A DNA stretch of 43,893 bases from an uncultured Clostridia bacterium (GTDB lineage: Bacteria; Bacillota; Clostridia; UBA1381), in NCBI GenBank assembly GCA_904395315.1, contig CAJFNT010000090.1, positions 1-43,893 on the forward strand. Reading direction: 5' to 3'. A program made the position numbers and the translations under genes. Below the pieces are notes generated by a model, which searched no databases, was not told where the DNA came from, and was given only the letters and a program-made list of their open reading frames with translations. This document shows, piece after piece, positions 34,605-42,412 of the stretch (the first letter of the stretch is position 1; every line of letters starts with the position of its first letter).

Positions 34605-36992
34605 TTACAGTTCGTTTATATTATCCGTTACTGCCATATTCTTGATCCGCTTTGCCGGAAAGTACACTGCAGCAGCCGAAGCAGCAAAAACGAACATCAA
34701 TATCACTGCGATCAAGACAAACGGTATTTCCCAAGTATAATATCCAAAGTGAGACGTTATGAGATATCCGTATAGGAATCTGCTTAAAGGTAGTCCCAAC
34801 GCGCATCCGACAGCGAACCCCGATACAGCATATACTGCCGTTTCAGCAGCGATCATACGCGTTGTCTGACGCAAATCCATACCCACTGCACGCATTGCTC
34901 CGTATTGCTTGATCCGCGCGGAAACACTCATGGATATGCTGTTTATGATATTGAAAGCGCTTATCAACGCTATCACCGCTAAGAATCCGTATACAAAAAG
35001 CCTGAACGCCCAATACATGCTTTTGTCTGCCTCGCTTCGCCTGTCCCTAAATTCAAACTTACCGTATGTCAGTTCACGTATCGCGCTGACATCCTCATCT
35101 GTTGCATCCGGTGAAAGCTGGATATCAAGTATCGCGCTGCCGGATTCTCCTGTAATATCCGCGAAGATATCCTCGGAGCATATCAGATCTATCTCACCGC
35201 CTGTGGTCCCGTCATTGCTGAACGGACTGCTCTTTAACATCCCGGCGATCTCAAGCTCTGTGCCGTTTACCGTTATCCTGTCTCCTATATTGAGCGGATT
35301 TTTTTCATCGTATATCGTAAGCACATAACCGCCGCCACCATACAATTTTTCTATATCACTTCCGCGCCTCAGCGCGTCATCTTTTTCAAGCAAAGTCAAT
35401 TGATATCCATCGTACGATATGATATTGACCGTATCCTGCTCTGCATTATTTTCGATATCCGCCGGAACATCCAGCACTGTGCCTCTGCTCAGCACATGAC
35501 TGACACCATGCATTGCTTCAATATCCTTCCGAAAATCACAGTCTATTGTGTTTGACGTGTCTGCAGTAGATATCTCCAGATCAGGCGCTGCCGAACTCTG
35601 AGGTATGAGACAGCCGACAAGCTCTACGAGTACCGAAAAACATAAAAACAAAATAATACTTAAAGCAAAGGAGCTTGTCATGAGCGCCAGATTCTTTTTT
35701 GCCGATACAGCATGACGTATTCCAAGCGCTGTTTCAATCTTGAAAAAACGATTATTTACAGCACGCCGCACATTATCGTTGTTCACCGTATTCCCTGATG
35801 CCGCAGTAATAGGCGGTACCTTTGACGCCCGTTTAGCCGGAGCATGAGCGGCAAACAGCACTGTAAGTATCCCGACTAAAACTCCGCAGATCATTCCTAC
35901 TGCACTTATCCCGAATACCGGCATATCGGAAAACTCTCCTCCTACCACATACCGAAGCACAGCACACAGTCCCCACGAAATAATGATCCCGGAACCTACC
36001 CCGATAGGCACAGCCGTCTTGCACCAGTTCAAAGCCTCAAGTCTTACAAAATTGATTATCTGCCGTTTCCCGGCTCCGATACATCTAAGCATGCCGAAAA
36101 ATTCTGTTCTCTCCGCTATATTACTGTTCATACTTCCGGATATCATGAACACACCCGCCATAAGTATCAGCACGAACAACACTGCCGCTGCAATATAAAA
36201 TCCATTGATATACGCATTATCACTGAGTCCCATGGACGCCATAACGATCGTATTGAATTCTATATTTTCATCAGGCAGTCCGTATTCCTCCTTGATATCA
36301 GATATTGCTCTTTTTACTGATCCGGATCCTCCATCAAATCTTACATAATAAACCGTCTCTGCAGCTTCGTCATTGTCTCTGCAGATCTCACGGAACGTTT
36401 CTGTAGTCATAAACGCCCCAAGCTCATTCTCTCCAACAAGCAGCGCGCTTGTTTCACCCCCGTTGCTGTTCACATATCTGTCGTCGTCGCTCCTGAATCC
36501 GGTGACCGTGAAGTCCCGTCTTCCGGACGGCGTTTCCAAAACAACATGGTCTCCCGAGCTCACGTCCAAAAGCATTTTCGCATTTTCCGTAAGTATTATT
36601 TCGTCATTACTTTTCAGCTGTGAATCTTTCATAAAATAATTCATAATATCAGAGATGAACGGTTCATCTACCCCACATAATGCTGTTTTTATACCATTAA
36701 TGCTATAATCTTTTGTCATATCAAGATTCGTCACAGCATATTCGGAAATAGCGTCTATATCCTTACGGGAACCTATCTTTTTTGCGGTATCCTCCGGTAT
36801 ATTCATGATCCGTATATGCCAATTCCCATGGCTCTCCATAGAATGCATTGTTTCCATTCTAACTCCCATATCTGCCAATGAAAATACTGCCGTGACAAGT
36901 AGCACAGCTATAATAATGCAAAAAAGTGTCATTCTGTTATGTTTTTTACGGATGCGGGCAGAAATAGGTATGAGACTCAGATAACTTTTCAT
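34605..36992 (-). CDS. FtsX/MacB-like ABC transporter permease
   Basis: This permease of about 795 residues has two repeats of an extracytoplasmic MacB-like domain plus an FtsX domain. The first helix is near 20-42, the first FtsX triple near 265-385, a central helix near 440-465, a second extracytoplasmic domain at about 470-655, and the last FtsX triple near 665-790. FFGMLRCIGAGKRQI and KQYGAMRAVGMDLRQT are the coupling segments of the two halves. I start at the ATG at 36992, which overlaps the ATPase stop as ATGA and has GGGAGG 8 nt upstream. With the kinase and regulator in front, export or peptide-antibiotic sensing and removal is likely, by analogy with Bce/Vex-type modules. It lacks the BceB arrangement of one large loop, so it is not a BceB orthologue. 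Confidence 0.88.
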   Translation of the reverse strand: MKSYLSLIPISARIRKKHNRMTLFCIIIAVLLVTAVFSLADMGVRMETMHSMESHGNWHIRIMNIPEDTAKKIGSRKDIDAISEYAVTNLDMTKDYSINGIKTALCGVDEPFISDIMNYFMKDSQLKSNDEIILTENAKMLLDVSSGDHVVLETPSGRRDFTVTGFRSDDDRYVNSNGGETSALLVGENELGAFMTTETFREICRDNDEAAETVYYVRFDGGSGSVKRAISDIKEEYGLPDENIEFNTIVMASMGLSDNAYINGFYIAAAVLFVLILMAGVFMISGSMNSNIAERTEFFGMLRCIGAGKRQIINFVRLEALNWCKTAVPIGVGSGIIISWGLCAVLRYVVGGEFSDMPVFGISAVGMICGVLVGILTVLFAAHAPAKRASKVPPITAASGNTVNNDNVRRAVNNRFFKIETALGIRHAVSAKKNLALMTSSFALSIILFLCFSVLVELVGCLIPQSSAAPDLEISTADTSNTIDCDFRKDIEAMHGVSHVLSRGTVLDVPADIENNAEQDTVNIISYDGYQLTLLEKDDALRRGSDIEKLYGGGGYVLTIYDEKNPLNIGDRITVNGTELEIAGMLKSSPFSNDGTTGGEIDLICSEDIFADITGESGSAILDIQLSPDATDEDVSAIRELTYGKFEFRDRRSEADKSMYWAFRLFVYGFLAVIALISAFNIINSISMSVSARIKQYGAMRAVGMDLRQTTRMIAAETAVYAVSGFAVGCALGLPLSRFLYGYLITSHFGYYTWEIPFVLIAVILMFVFAASAAAVYFPAKRIKNMAVTDNINEL

Positions 36993-37672
36993 CCACGGCA
37001 CCTCCCAAAATCGGTCAACACACCGTCCGAAACACGAAGGACCCTGTCTGCAGCTCCCGCAATACCGCTGTTATGTGTGATCATTATTATCGTTTGCTCA
37101 TATTTTTTCGAAGCTTCCTTTAAGAGTGCTATTACCTCCCCGCTGTTCTTCGAATCAAGATTTCCAGTCGGCTCATCAGCAAGTATCAAAGACGGACGCG
37201 TTATCAGCGCTCGTCCTATAGCCGCTCTTTGCTGCTGACCTCCCGATAACTGTCCCGGCAAATGCGCGCGTCTGTCACTTAAGTCAAGCACCGAAAGCAA
37301 TTCCTCCAAATATCCATTATCAGGCTTCCTATAATCAAGAAGCAGAGGGAATATTATATTCTGCTCAACATTGAGTTCCGGGATCAAGTTGAACGCCTGA
37401 AAAACAAATCCTATATTTCTCCTGCGGAATATAGTAAGCTTGCTTTCCTTCATAGAAAGAATATCTTTACCATCTATAATTACCTTTCCGCTGTCTGGTG
37501 TATCAAGCCCGCCTATAATGTTTAAAAGCGTGCTCTTTCCCGAACCGGATTCTCCTACTACTGCAACAAACTCTCCCTTTGGCACCGAAAAACTCACATC
37601 TCTAAGCGCTTTGACCGAAGTGTTTCCGGAACCGTATGTTTTATTTATCGATCTTACCTCCAGCAGATCCAT
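36989..37672 (-). CDS. ABC transporter ATP-binding protein, MacB/LolD class
   Basis: This ATPase of about 227 residues has Walker A GESGSGKSTLLNIIGGLD, Q-loop FVFQAFNLIPEL, signature LSGGQQQRAAIGRAL, Walker B LILADEPTGNLDS and switch MITHN. This set is characteristic of the class that drives FtsX-type permeases by mechanotransmission. I use the ATG at 37672, with AAGGGAG upstream, rather than the TTG at 37693, because family members begin a few residues before the first strand. It is translationally coupled to the permease and lies 97 nt after the kinase gene, where a palindrome and promoter-like hexamers are found. Confidence 0.93.
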   Translation of the reverse strand: MDLLEVRSINKTYGSGNTSVKALRDVSFSVPKGEFVAVVGESGSGKSTLLNIIGGLDTPDSGKVIIDGKDILSMKESKLTIFRRRNIGFVFQAFNLIPELNVEQNIIFPLLLDYRKPDNGYLEELLSVLDLSDRRAHLPGQLSGGQQQRAAIGRALITRPSLILADEPTGNLDSKNSGEVIALLKEASKKYEQTIIMITHNSGIAGAADRVLRVSDGVLTDFGRCRG

Positions 37673-37730
37673 AATATAAACATCTCCCTTCAATAGATAA
37701 TCGGACTATTCTTTTTCCGTCCGTGACTAA

Positions 37731-37759
37731 AGAATATCACACGGTCCTTACTGCAACAT
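37731..37759 (-). promoter_or_regulatory. Possible activator-dependent promoter of the ABC genes
   Basis: On the minus strand a poor -35 (ATGTTG) and TATTCT are separated by 17 bp between the kinase gene and the ATPase gene. A weak -35 with a palindrome just upstream is the pattern expected of a regulator-activated promoter. Confidence 0.35.
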
Positions 37760-37769
37760 GAATTTAATC

Positions 37770-37783
37770 CTACAAATTTGTAG
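37770..37783 (-). promoter_or_regulatory. Perfect 14-bp palindrome, operator candidate
   Basis: CTACAAATTTGTAG is a perfect palindrome that includes the kinase stop codon. It lies about 46-59 bp upstream of the start predicted for the ABC genes, the usual site of an OmpR-class activator. Confidence 0.45.
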
Positions 37784-38816
37784 TAATAAGAAAATTCAAT
37801 GTAAATACTGTGCCTCTTGCAACCTCGCTTGATACTTCGATCGTTCCCCCATGCGCCTCAATGATGGATTTTGCTATCGGCAGACCGAGTCCGGCGCCCT
37901 GTGTGTCACTTGAATTTCTGCTCCGGTAAAACCTTTCAAAAATATGATACAGATCCTCCGACACTATGCCTCGGCCATTATCACGTATATATATCCTGAT
38001 CGATGATGCTATTTTTATCCATTCTATCTCGATGATACCGCCCTTGCCGGTATGATCAATGGCATTCTTTACTATGTTTCCTATCGCATCCTGCATACGC
38101 CATCGGTCGCAAATAAGTTCCATATCGTTTCCTTTCAAACGTATTTCCTTTCCCTCTTGCTCTGCGCGAAACAAAAAACGTTTTTTTACACTCTCCATCA
38201 TCTCCGCTATATTTTCCGCTCTCTTTTTCAATACAACTGTTCCCGCATCAAATTTTGCGAGCTCCAAAAGATCACGCACCAAATTCTCTGTTCTGTCAAG
38301 CTCACTTTCCGAAAGCTCGGCATATTCCCGTACTTCCCCGATATCCTCCGCATCGGTTATCAAGCCGTTATAGATATTGAGCGCCGTCAGCGGAGTTTTG
38401 AGCTGATGCGATATATCGGAGATCGCATCCTTTAAAAACAGCTTTGCCTTAAGCTCATTTTCCGCATGCGCATTTAATATAGAGGCAAGCGAGTTCACTT
38501 TATGAAATAGCTTATACAGTGCTCCGTCAAGCTCACATTCTATACGTGCGTCTTTATTCCCCGAAATATATTCAGAGATCTTATTGTCTGCATTTTCAAT
38601 AACATCATTCTGAGCCTTAAAGAACAATATAAGACTTACGACCTCTGCCGCTGCAAACACAAGCGCAGATATAAAAATCAAAATCGCCGCTTTCTCCGGT
38701 ACAGATCCCAGAAAAAGCAGCGACACGATCATAAAGACCGCAATAATTAACATGTTCACGCAAAAAAGCCTTCTGATATTTTTATCTGTGAAAATCACAG
38801 CTGTTCTGTGTTCCAT
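37770..38816 (-). CDS. Intramembrane-sensing histidine kinase
   Basis: This 348-residue kinase has two N-terminal helices (about 18-38 and 44-66) joined by only a few residues (GSVPEK), so there is no extracytoplasmic sensor. This is the intramembrane-sensing design of BceS-type kinases, which usually read the state of a partner ABC transporter. The phospho-accepting His is in DAISDISHQLKTPLTAL, and the ATPase motifs are NIVKNAIDHT, IRDNGRGI and GAGLGLPIAKSI. It overlaps the response-regulator gene by 22 nt and has a GGAGGATGG ribosome site. ATPase and permease genes follow, supporting a transporter-sensing role. Confidence 0.93.
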   Translation of the reverse strand: MEHRTAVIFTDKNIRRLFCVNMLIIAVFMIVSLLFLGSVPEKAAILIFISALVFAAAEVVSLILFFKAQNDVIENADNKISEYISGNKDARIECELDGALYKLFHKVNSLASILNAHAENELKAKLFLKDAISDISHQLKTPLTALNIYNGLITDAEDIGEVREYAELSESELDRTENLVRDLLELAKFDAGTVVLKKRAENIAEMMESVKKRFLFRAEQEGKEIRLKGNDMELICDRWRMQDAIGNIVKNAIDHTGKGGIIEIEWIKIASSIRIYIRDNGRGIVSEDLYHIFERFYRSRNSSDTQGAGLGLPIAKSIIEAHGGTIEVSSEVARGTVFTLNFLITTNL

Positions 38817-39481
38817 TTATATCCCATCCTCCGAACTGTAACTATCCTTTTCGGGCTGCCCGGATCATCCTCGATCTTTGAGCGGAGCCTTCGTATATAT
38901 ACCGTGAGCGTGTTATTGTCGACATAATTCTCATTGCAGTCCCAAAGGCGTCCCAATAACTGCTCAGATGAAAGAATTATATCCGGATTCTCCATAAACA
39001 TGCACAAAAGTTTATATTCACTCGCTGTGAGGCTTACAGGCTCATCGTTTTTATACACCCGCCCCTGCAGCTTATTGACGCTTATCCCATTTGAATCGAT
39101 CTGTGTCGCCTCTCCGCCAAAATTTCCGCTTCTCCTTAAAAGAGCATTTATCCTTGACATCAGGACCGCCAGTTTGAACGGCTTCGTTATATAATCATCA
39201 CCGCCCATATCAAGCCCCATTATTATATCTGTTTCCTCATCCGCGGCAGTCAGAAAAATTATCGGGATCTTTGAAACACAACGTATATTTTCACATATAT
39301 CAAATCCGGAGCCATCCGGGAGCTCAACATCAATTATTACAAGCCCGTATTTTCCGTCATGCCACATGTCATGAGCCTCAGTTTTTGATCGCGCCACATC
39401 AAGCTCATAGCCTTGTTTTTTCATTGCGAATGACAGGCCCTTTGTAAGACTCGGATCATCTTCTATCATAAGTATCCTCAT
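38795..39481 (-). CDS. OmpR-family response regulator
   Basis: This 228-residue regulator has the acidic pair in MIEDDPSL, phospho-acceptor D51 in LVIIDVELPDGSGF, FLTAADEE, and the conserved lysine in YITKPFKL. The C-terminal winged helix carries SLTASEYKLLCMFMENP and VDNNTLTVYIRRLRSKIEDDP. The class is OmpR/PhoB. It is the first gene of the four-gene operon with kinase, ATPase and permease. Its own strong promoter lies about 50 nt upstream. The palindrome in front of the ATPase gene is its best candidate binding site in the window. Confidence 0.95.
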   Translation of the reverse strand: MRILMIEDDPSLTKGLSFAMKKQGYELDVARSKTEAHDMWHDGKYGLVIIDVELPDGSGFDICENIRCVSKIPIIFLTAADEETDIIMGLDMGGDDYITKPFKLAVLMSRINALLRRSGNFGGEATQIDSNGISVNKLQGRVYKNDEPVSLTASEYKLLCMFMENPDIILSSEQLLGRLWDCNENYVDNNTLTVYIRRLRSKIEDDPGSPKRIVTVRRMGYKWNTEQL

Positions 39482-39531
39482 AATTTCGCTTCCTTTACTA
39501 ACGGGATAATAATCTACTTTCTTTATATTAG

Positions 39532-39560
39532 ATTATATCATTGATATATCTATCCGTCAA
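39532..39560 (-). promoter_or_regulatory. Sigma-A promoter of the RR-HK-ABC operon
   Basis: On the minus strand TTGACG and a perfect TATAAT are separated by 17 bp, about 50 nt before the regulator ATG. Confidence 0.75.
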
Positions 39561-39797
39561 GAAAAACACTATATCATTCACGATGATTTTTACAGAAAAA
39601 AAGCTGCCGCAAAACAAATAAGCATCCAATCCCATTCAGCCAATGGAGTGATCACCGCTTTCAGCTGATAAAAACCACCGAAAGGCAATATGGGGATAGA
39701 CCTATATCATTTTACAACAGCCATTTTTCCGATATACTCATTATTTTAAACAATAATGTATCATATCAATATAAACTCCTGTTACGGTTTTCGAAGA
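39561..39797. other. Intergenic, no feature recognised
   Basis: Together with the promoter next to it this makes a gap of 316 bases. I see a small CCATT/AATGG hairpin and a GTGATCAC palindrome near 39640-39660, but no credible gene, and no convincing terminator for the minus-strand gene that ends at 39798. Confidence 0.4.
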
Positions 39798-40550
39798 TCA
39801 TTCACCCGCAGGATACTGATCGTCACTTACCGGCTCAAGCCACTCGTTTGAAGTATTCTCTCCGGGGCACTCTACCGCAAGATGGCTGAACCAACTGTCA
39901 GCCTTTGCTCCATGCCAGTGCTTTACTCCGGCAGGTATCATGACAACATCTCCGGCTTTCAAGCTCTGAGGCTCTTTGCCTTCTTCCTGATACCATCCTT
40001 CACCATCAACACATAGCAGAAGCTGTCCGCCGCCCTTATCTGCATGATGTATATGCCAATTGTTCCTGCAGCCCGGTTCAAACGTGACATTTGCGATAAA
40101 CACAGTCTCCTTCGGGTCTGTCAATGGCTTCAAATAACTGTTCCCTATAAAATACTGTGCGAACGCGTCATTCGGTTGCCCAAGCCCGAACATACCGCCG
40201 TGCTCAATTTCTTCATTTTCACCATCAGCATACACATCTTTTACAACTCTGAATGCAGCCCAAGCATTCGGCCAACCTGCATAAAATGCCAGATGCGTCA
40301 ATATCTCTGCCATCTCAGTCTTTGTTACACCGTTCTTTTTAGCGGTCTGCGCATGATACTGGAAAGAGCTGTCTATAAGTCCCTTGCATACCAATGCACT
40401 GACCGTAAGTATCGATCTCATTTTAAGTGAGAGCTTATCATCTCTTGACCATACCTCTCCGAAAAGCACATCGTCGTTCAGCTCTGCAAACTTAGGAGCG
40501 AACTCACCGAGCGAATCTCTTCCAGCTGTTTGTTTAACCTTGTTTCCCAT
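39798..40550 (-). CDS. Carboxymuconolactone decarboxylase / cupin fusion protein
   Basis: This cytoplasmic protein of 250 residues joins two domains. The N-terminal CMD/AhpD-like domain (about 15-110) shows LSLKMRSILTVSALVCKGLIDSSFQYHAQTAKKNGVTKTEMAEILTHLAFYAGWPNAWAAF. It has one Cys and the conserved His, so it is closer to the gamma-CMD type than to CxxC peroxidases. The C-terminal cupin_2 domain (about 130-240) has GCRNNWHIHHADKGGGQLLLCVDGEGWYQ and AGDVVMIPAGVKHWHGA, with the metal-binding histidines. Such fusions are common in anaerobes and often annotated as quinone or redox-related, but the reaction is unknown. I start at the ATG at 40550, with AGGAGG upstream. Confidence 0.9.
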   Translation of the reverse strand: MGNKVKQTAGRDSLGEFAPKFAELNDDVLFGEVWSRDDKLSLKMRSILTVSALVCKGLIDSSFQYHAQTAKKNGVTKTEMAEILTHLAFYAGWPNAWAAFRVVKDVYADGENEEIEHGGMFGLGQPNDAFAQYFIGNSYLKPLTDPKETVFIANVTFEPGCRNNWHIHHADKGGGQLLLCVDGEGWYQEEGKEPQSLKAGDVVMIPAGVKHWHGAKADSWFSHLAVECPGENTSNEWLEPVSDDQYPAGE

Positions 40551-40656
40551 GATCGTTTCCTCCTGATTCATAAATTTAATATCACTATTATTTATTACAT
40601 GCAATATTTACGTCGGCCCTGCGCTTAAGGCATCTTACAATACTATTTATATTAAT

Positions 40657-40685
40657 ATTATATCACAGTTAAATAATAATGTCTA
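40657..40685 (-). promoter_or_regulatory. Promoter of the CMD/cupin gene
   Basis: On the minus strand TAGACA and a perfect TATAAT are separated by 17 bp, leaving a leader of about 100 nt. Confidence 0.6.
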
Positions 40686-40707
40686 ATACTTATACCGTAT
40701 CTTTAAT

Positions 40708-40724
40708 AATGCTTAATAAGCATT
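40708..40724. promoter_or_regulatory. Perfect 17-nt palindrome, operator candidate
   Basis: AATGCTTA and TAAGCATT form 8-bp arms around one base, between the two divergent promoters and upstream of both. Confidence 0.45.
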
Positions 40725-40763
40725 AGCATTCGATACATATTAATTGTGCTGCATATAAAATTC

Positions 40764-40792
40764 TTGATTAACTTAGATCCATGTGTTATAAT
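40764..40792 (+). promoter_or_regulatory. Promoter of the HAD gene
   Basis: TTGATT and a perfect TATAAT are separated by 17 bp. An inverted repeat ACGGT...ACCGT (40800-40817) lies right at the predicted transcription start, where a repressor could sit. Confidence 0.7.
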
Positions 40793-40845
40793 TGACATAA
40801 CGGTCATGTTATACCGTAAACCCGGATTTCAATGGAGGAATACAT

Positions 40846-41451
40846 ATGATACACACCATAATATTTGATATAGGAAATGTGCTTATAGGTTTTGATTGGG
40901 GGGAATATATATATGATCTTTTTGACGATAAAGATACCTGCGCCAAAGTAAGGGACGCTCTTTTCGGAAGTGATTTCTGGAATGAGCTCGACCGCGGAGT
41001 GCTAAGCCGTGAAGAAATGCTGAACGGCTTCTGTAAACGTGCTCCCGGATATGAAAACGAGATACAAATAGCATTTGATTCTGTGGGCGCAGCGCTCTCG
41101 AGCCGTGAATATACTATCCCCCTCATACAAGAGCTAAAAGAACGCGGATACTGCGTCCTCTATCTTTCAAACTATTCCCGACACGTCATGAATGCGAATC
41201 CGGATATTCTCAGCTTTATCAAAGATATGGACGGTGGAGTGTTCTCGTGCGATGTAAAGCTCATAAAGCCTGATCCCGAAATATTCAAAGTTATCTGTGA
41301 TAAATACAGTCTCGACCCCAAAGAATGTGTATTTATCGATGACAATGCGGCAAATATTTCCGCAGCATCCGAATTCGGTATGAAAACAGTACGATTTAAA
41401 GATTATGATTCCGCATACAAAAATTTAAACAAGATACTAACCTATAACTAA
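40846..41451 (+). CDS. HAD-superfamily hydrolase, YihX-like phosphatase
   Basis: This 201-residue protein is a HAD subfamily IA phosphatase. Motif I is IIFDIGNVLIGF with the nucleophile Asp at residue 8, motif II is the serine/asparagine in YLSNYS, motif III is the lysine in KLIKPDPEIF, and motif IV is VFIDDNAANISAA. The DIGNVL form of motif I and the size match the YihX group, members of which hydrolyse glucose 1-phosphate and other small phosphates; the substrate here is open. A GGAGG site precedes the ATG. Its end overlaps that of the convergent AraC gene by 15 nt with no terminator between, so transcriptional interference is possible. Confidence 0.92.
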   Translation: MIHTIIFDIGNVLIGFDWGEYIYDLFDDKDTCAKVRDALFGSDFWNELDRGVLSREEMLNGFCKRAPGYENEIQIAFDSVGAALSSREYTIPLIQELKERGYCVLYLSNYSRHVMNANPDILSFIKDMDGGVFSCDVKLIKPDPEIFKVICDKYSLDPKECVFIDDNAANISAASEFGMKTVRFKDYDSAYKNLNKILTYN

Positions 41452-42231
41452 TGTTGCCTTACAGTGCTGATTTCTGTAAACCCTGGGACTGCAATTCATT
41501 TCGTTAACAAAGATCCTATTAAATGTGCGTACAGAATTAAACCCGGTAGCAAAAGCAATATCAGTTATCGATCTATCAGTATTTTCAAGCAATAGGCAAG
41601 CCTTTTTGAGCCTTTTTTTGTTTAAATATTGACTAAAAGATACCCCTAACTTGTTTCGCATAGTGTGAGCTATATGAGATCTGCTCAAATTTAATTTTTC
41701 GGCAACATCTGATATTGTAATAGGCTCATCATAATGACAATCACAAAAGATCAATATTGATTTTATGGTACTCATTAGACAACAATCTTGTTTTTTTAGT
41801 TCCAGACTTTCTATCATGATCCCCATGATCGCCATAATAATCCCTTTTTGCGCATCATGGGGAAGTCTAAAAGCTTTGTTGCCCAACATAGAAAACAAAT
41901 CTCTTGCATAATCCATATACTTGTTTATCACCGGGACCTCCGGAACAAAATCTCGAAATATTTTTTCATATTCATTAAAGAGTTCAGCTGAAAATATTAC
42001 CATCTCTGCATCTACTTCCTCAGAGTTCTCATAGCTATGTATAATATTAGGGAACACGCAAAACAAATCATTTTGCTTCAGTTCGAAATCTCTATTTTCC
42101 GTTTTTAGCAGTGCCGATCCAGAAAATACAAATCCAAGCTCAACATGATCGTGCAAATGGGGTTCAAAATCCAAATTTCTGCTTCTGTATACTTCAAATA
42201 GATCATTTTTATCTTCAAAAAAAAATTCCAT
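41437..42231 (-). CDS. AraC-family transcription regulator with cupin-type sensor domain
   Basis: This regulator of 264 residues has an N-terminal cupin-like AraC ligand domain (about 1-120; HLHDHVELGFVFSGSALLKTENRDFELKQNDLFCVFPNIIHSYE). The C-terminal double helix-turn-helix (about 165-255) shows ITISDVAEKLNLSRSHIAHTMRNKLGVSFSQYLNKKRL and SITDIAFATGFNSVRTFNRIF. I start at the ATG at 42231, with GAGGTGG upstream, because the ORF track start at 42303 lies at or before the promoter start. It is divergent from a GH3 beta-glucosidase gene, so sensing a plant oligosaccharide and controlling that gene is the natural reading. Confidence 0.93.
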   Translation of the reverse strand: MEFFFEDKNDLFEVYRSRNLDFEPHLHDHVELGFVFSGSALLKTENRDFELKQNDLFCVFPNIIHSYENSEEVDAEMVIFSAELFNEYEKIFRDFVPEVPVINKYMDYARDLFSMLGNKAFRLPHDAQKGIIMAIMGIMIESLELKKQDCCLMSTIKSILIFCDCHYDEPITISDVAEKLNLSRSHIAHTMRNKLGVSFSQYLNKKRLKKACLLLENTDRSITDIAFATGFNSVRTFNRIFVNEMNCSPRVYRNQHCKATLVIG

Positions 42232-42291
42232 TAAATCCACCTCAAAAATAAAGCACACAAATTGTCTTATTTTTATATCATCTTGTCTTGA

Positions 42292-42320
42292 ATTATAGCA
42301 CAAAATAGTATAAAATACAA
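42292..42320 (-). promoter_or_regulatory. Promoter of the AraC gene
   Basis: On the minus strand TTGTAT and a perfect TATAAT are separated by 17 bp, about 60 nt before the start codon. Confidence 0.65.
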
Positions 42321-42354
42321 GTATAAATTTTAATAAAAAATATGCTTAACAACA

Positions 42355-42382
42355 TTCACAGCAACCAATATTATTTTATAAT
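42355..42382 (+). promoter_or_regulatory. Possible promoter of the GH3 gene
   Basis: TTCACA and a perfect TATAAT are separated by 16 bp. The weak -35 would suit activation by the divergent AraC protein. Confidence 0.5.
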
Positions 42383-42412
42383 ATAAATTATATGCAAAGG
42401 AGCAATAAAAAC

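Larger units (their letters stand above)
40551..40845. promoter_or_regulatory. Divergent regulatory region with shared boxes
   Basis: This AT-rich region separates the divergent CMD/cupin and HAD genes and holds a promoter for each. It has a perfect 17-nt palindrome near its middle. The 10-mer TTATACCGTA occurs twice, once next to each promoter. It looks like the control region of a single regulator, but no regulator gene of an obvious class lies directly beside it. Confidence 0.45.
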
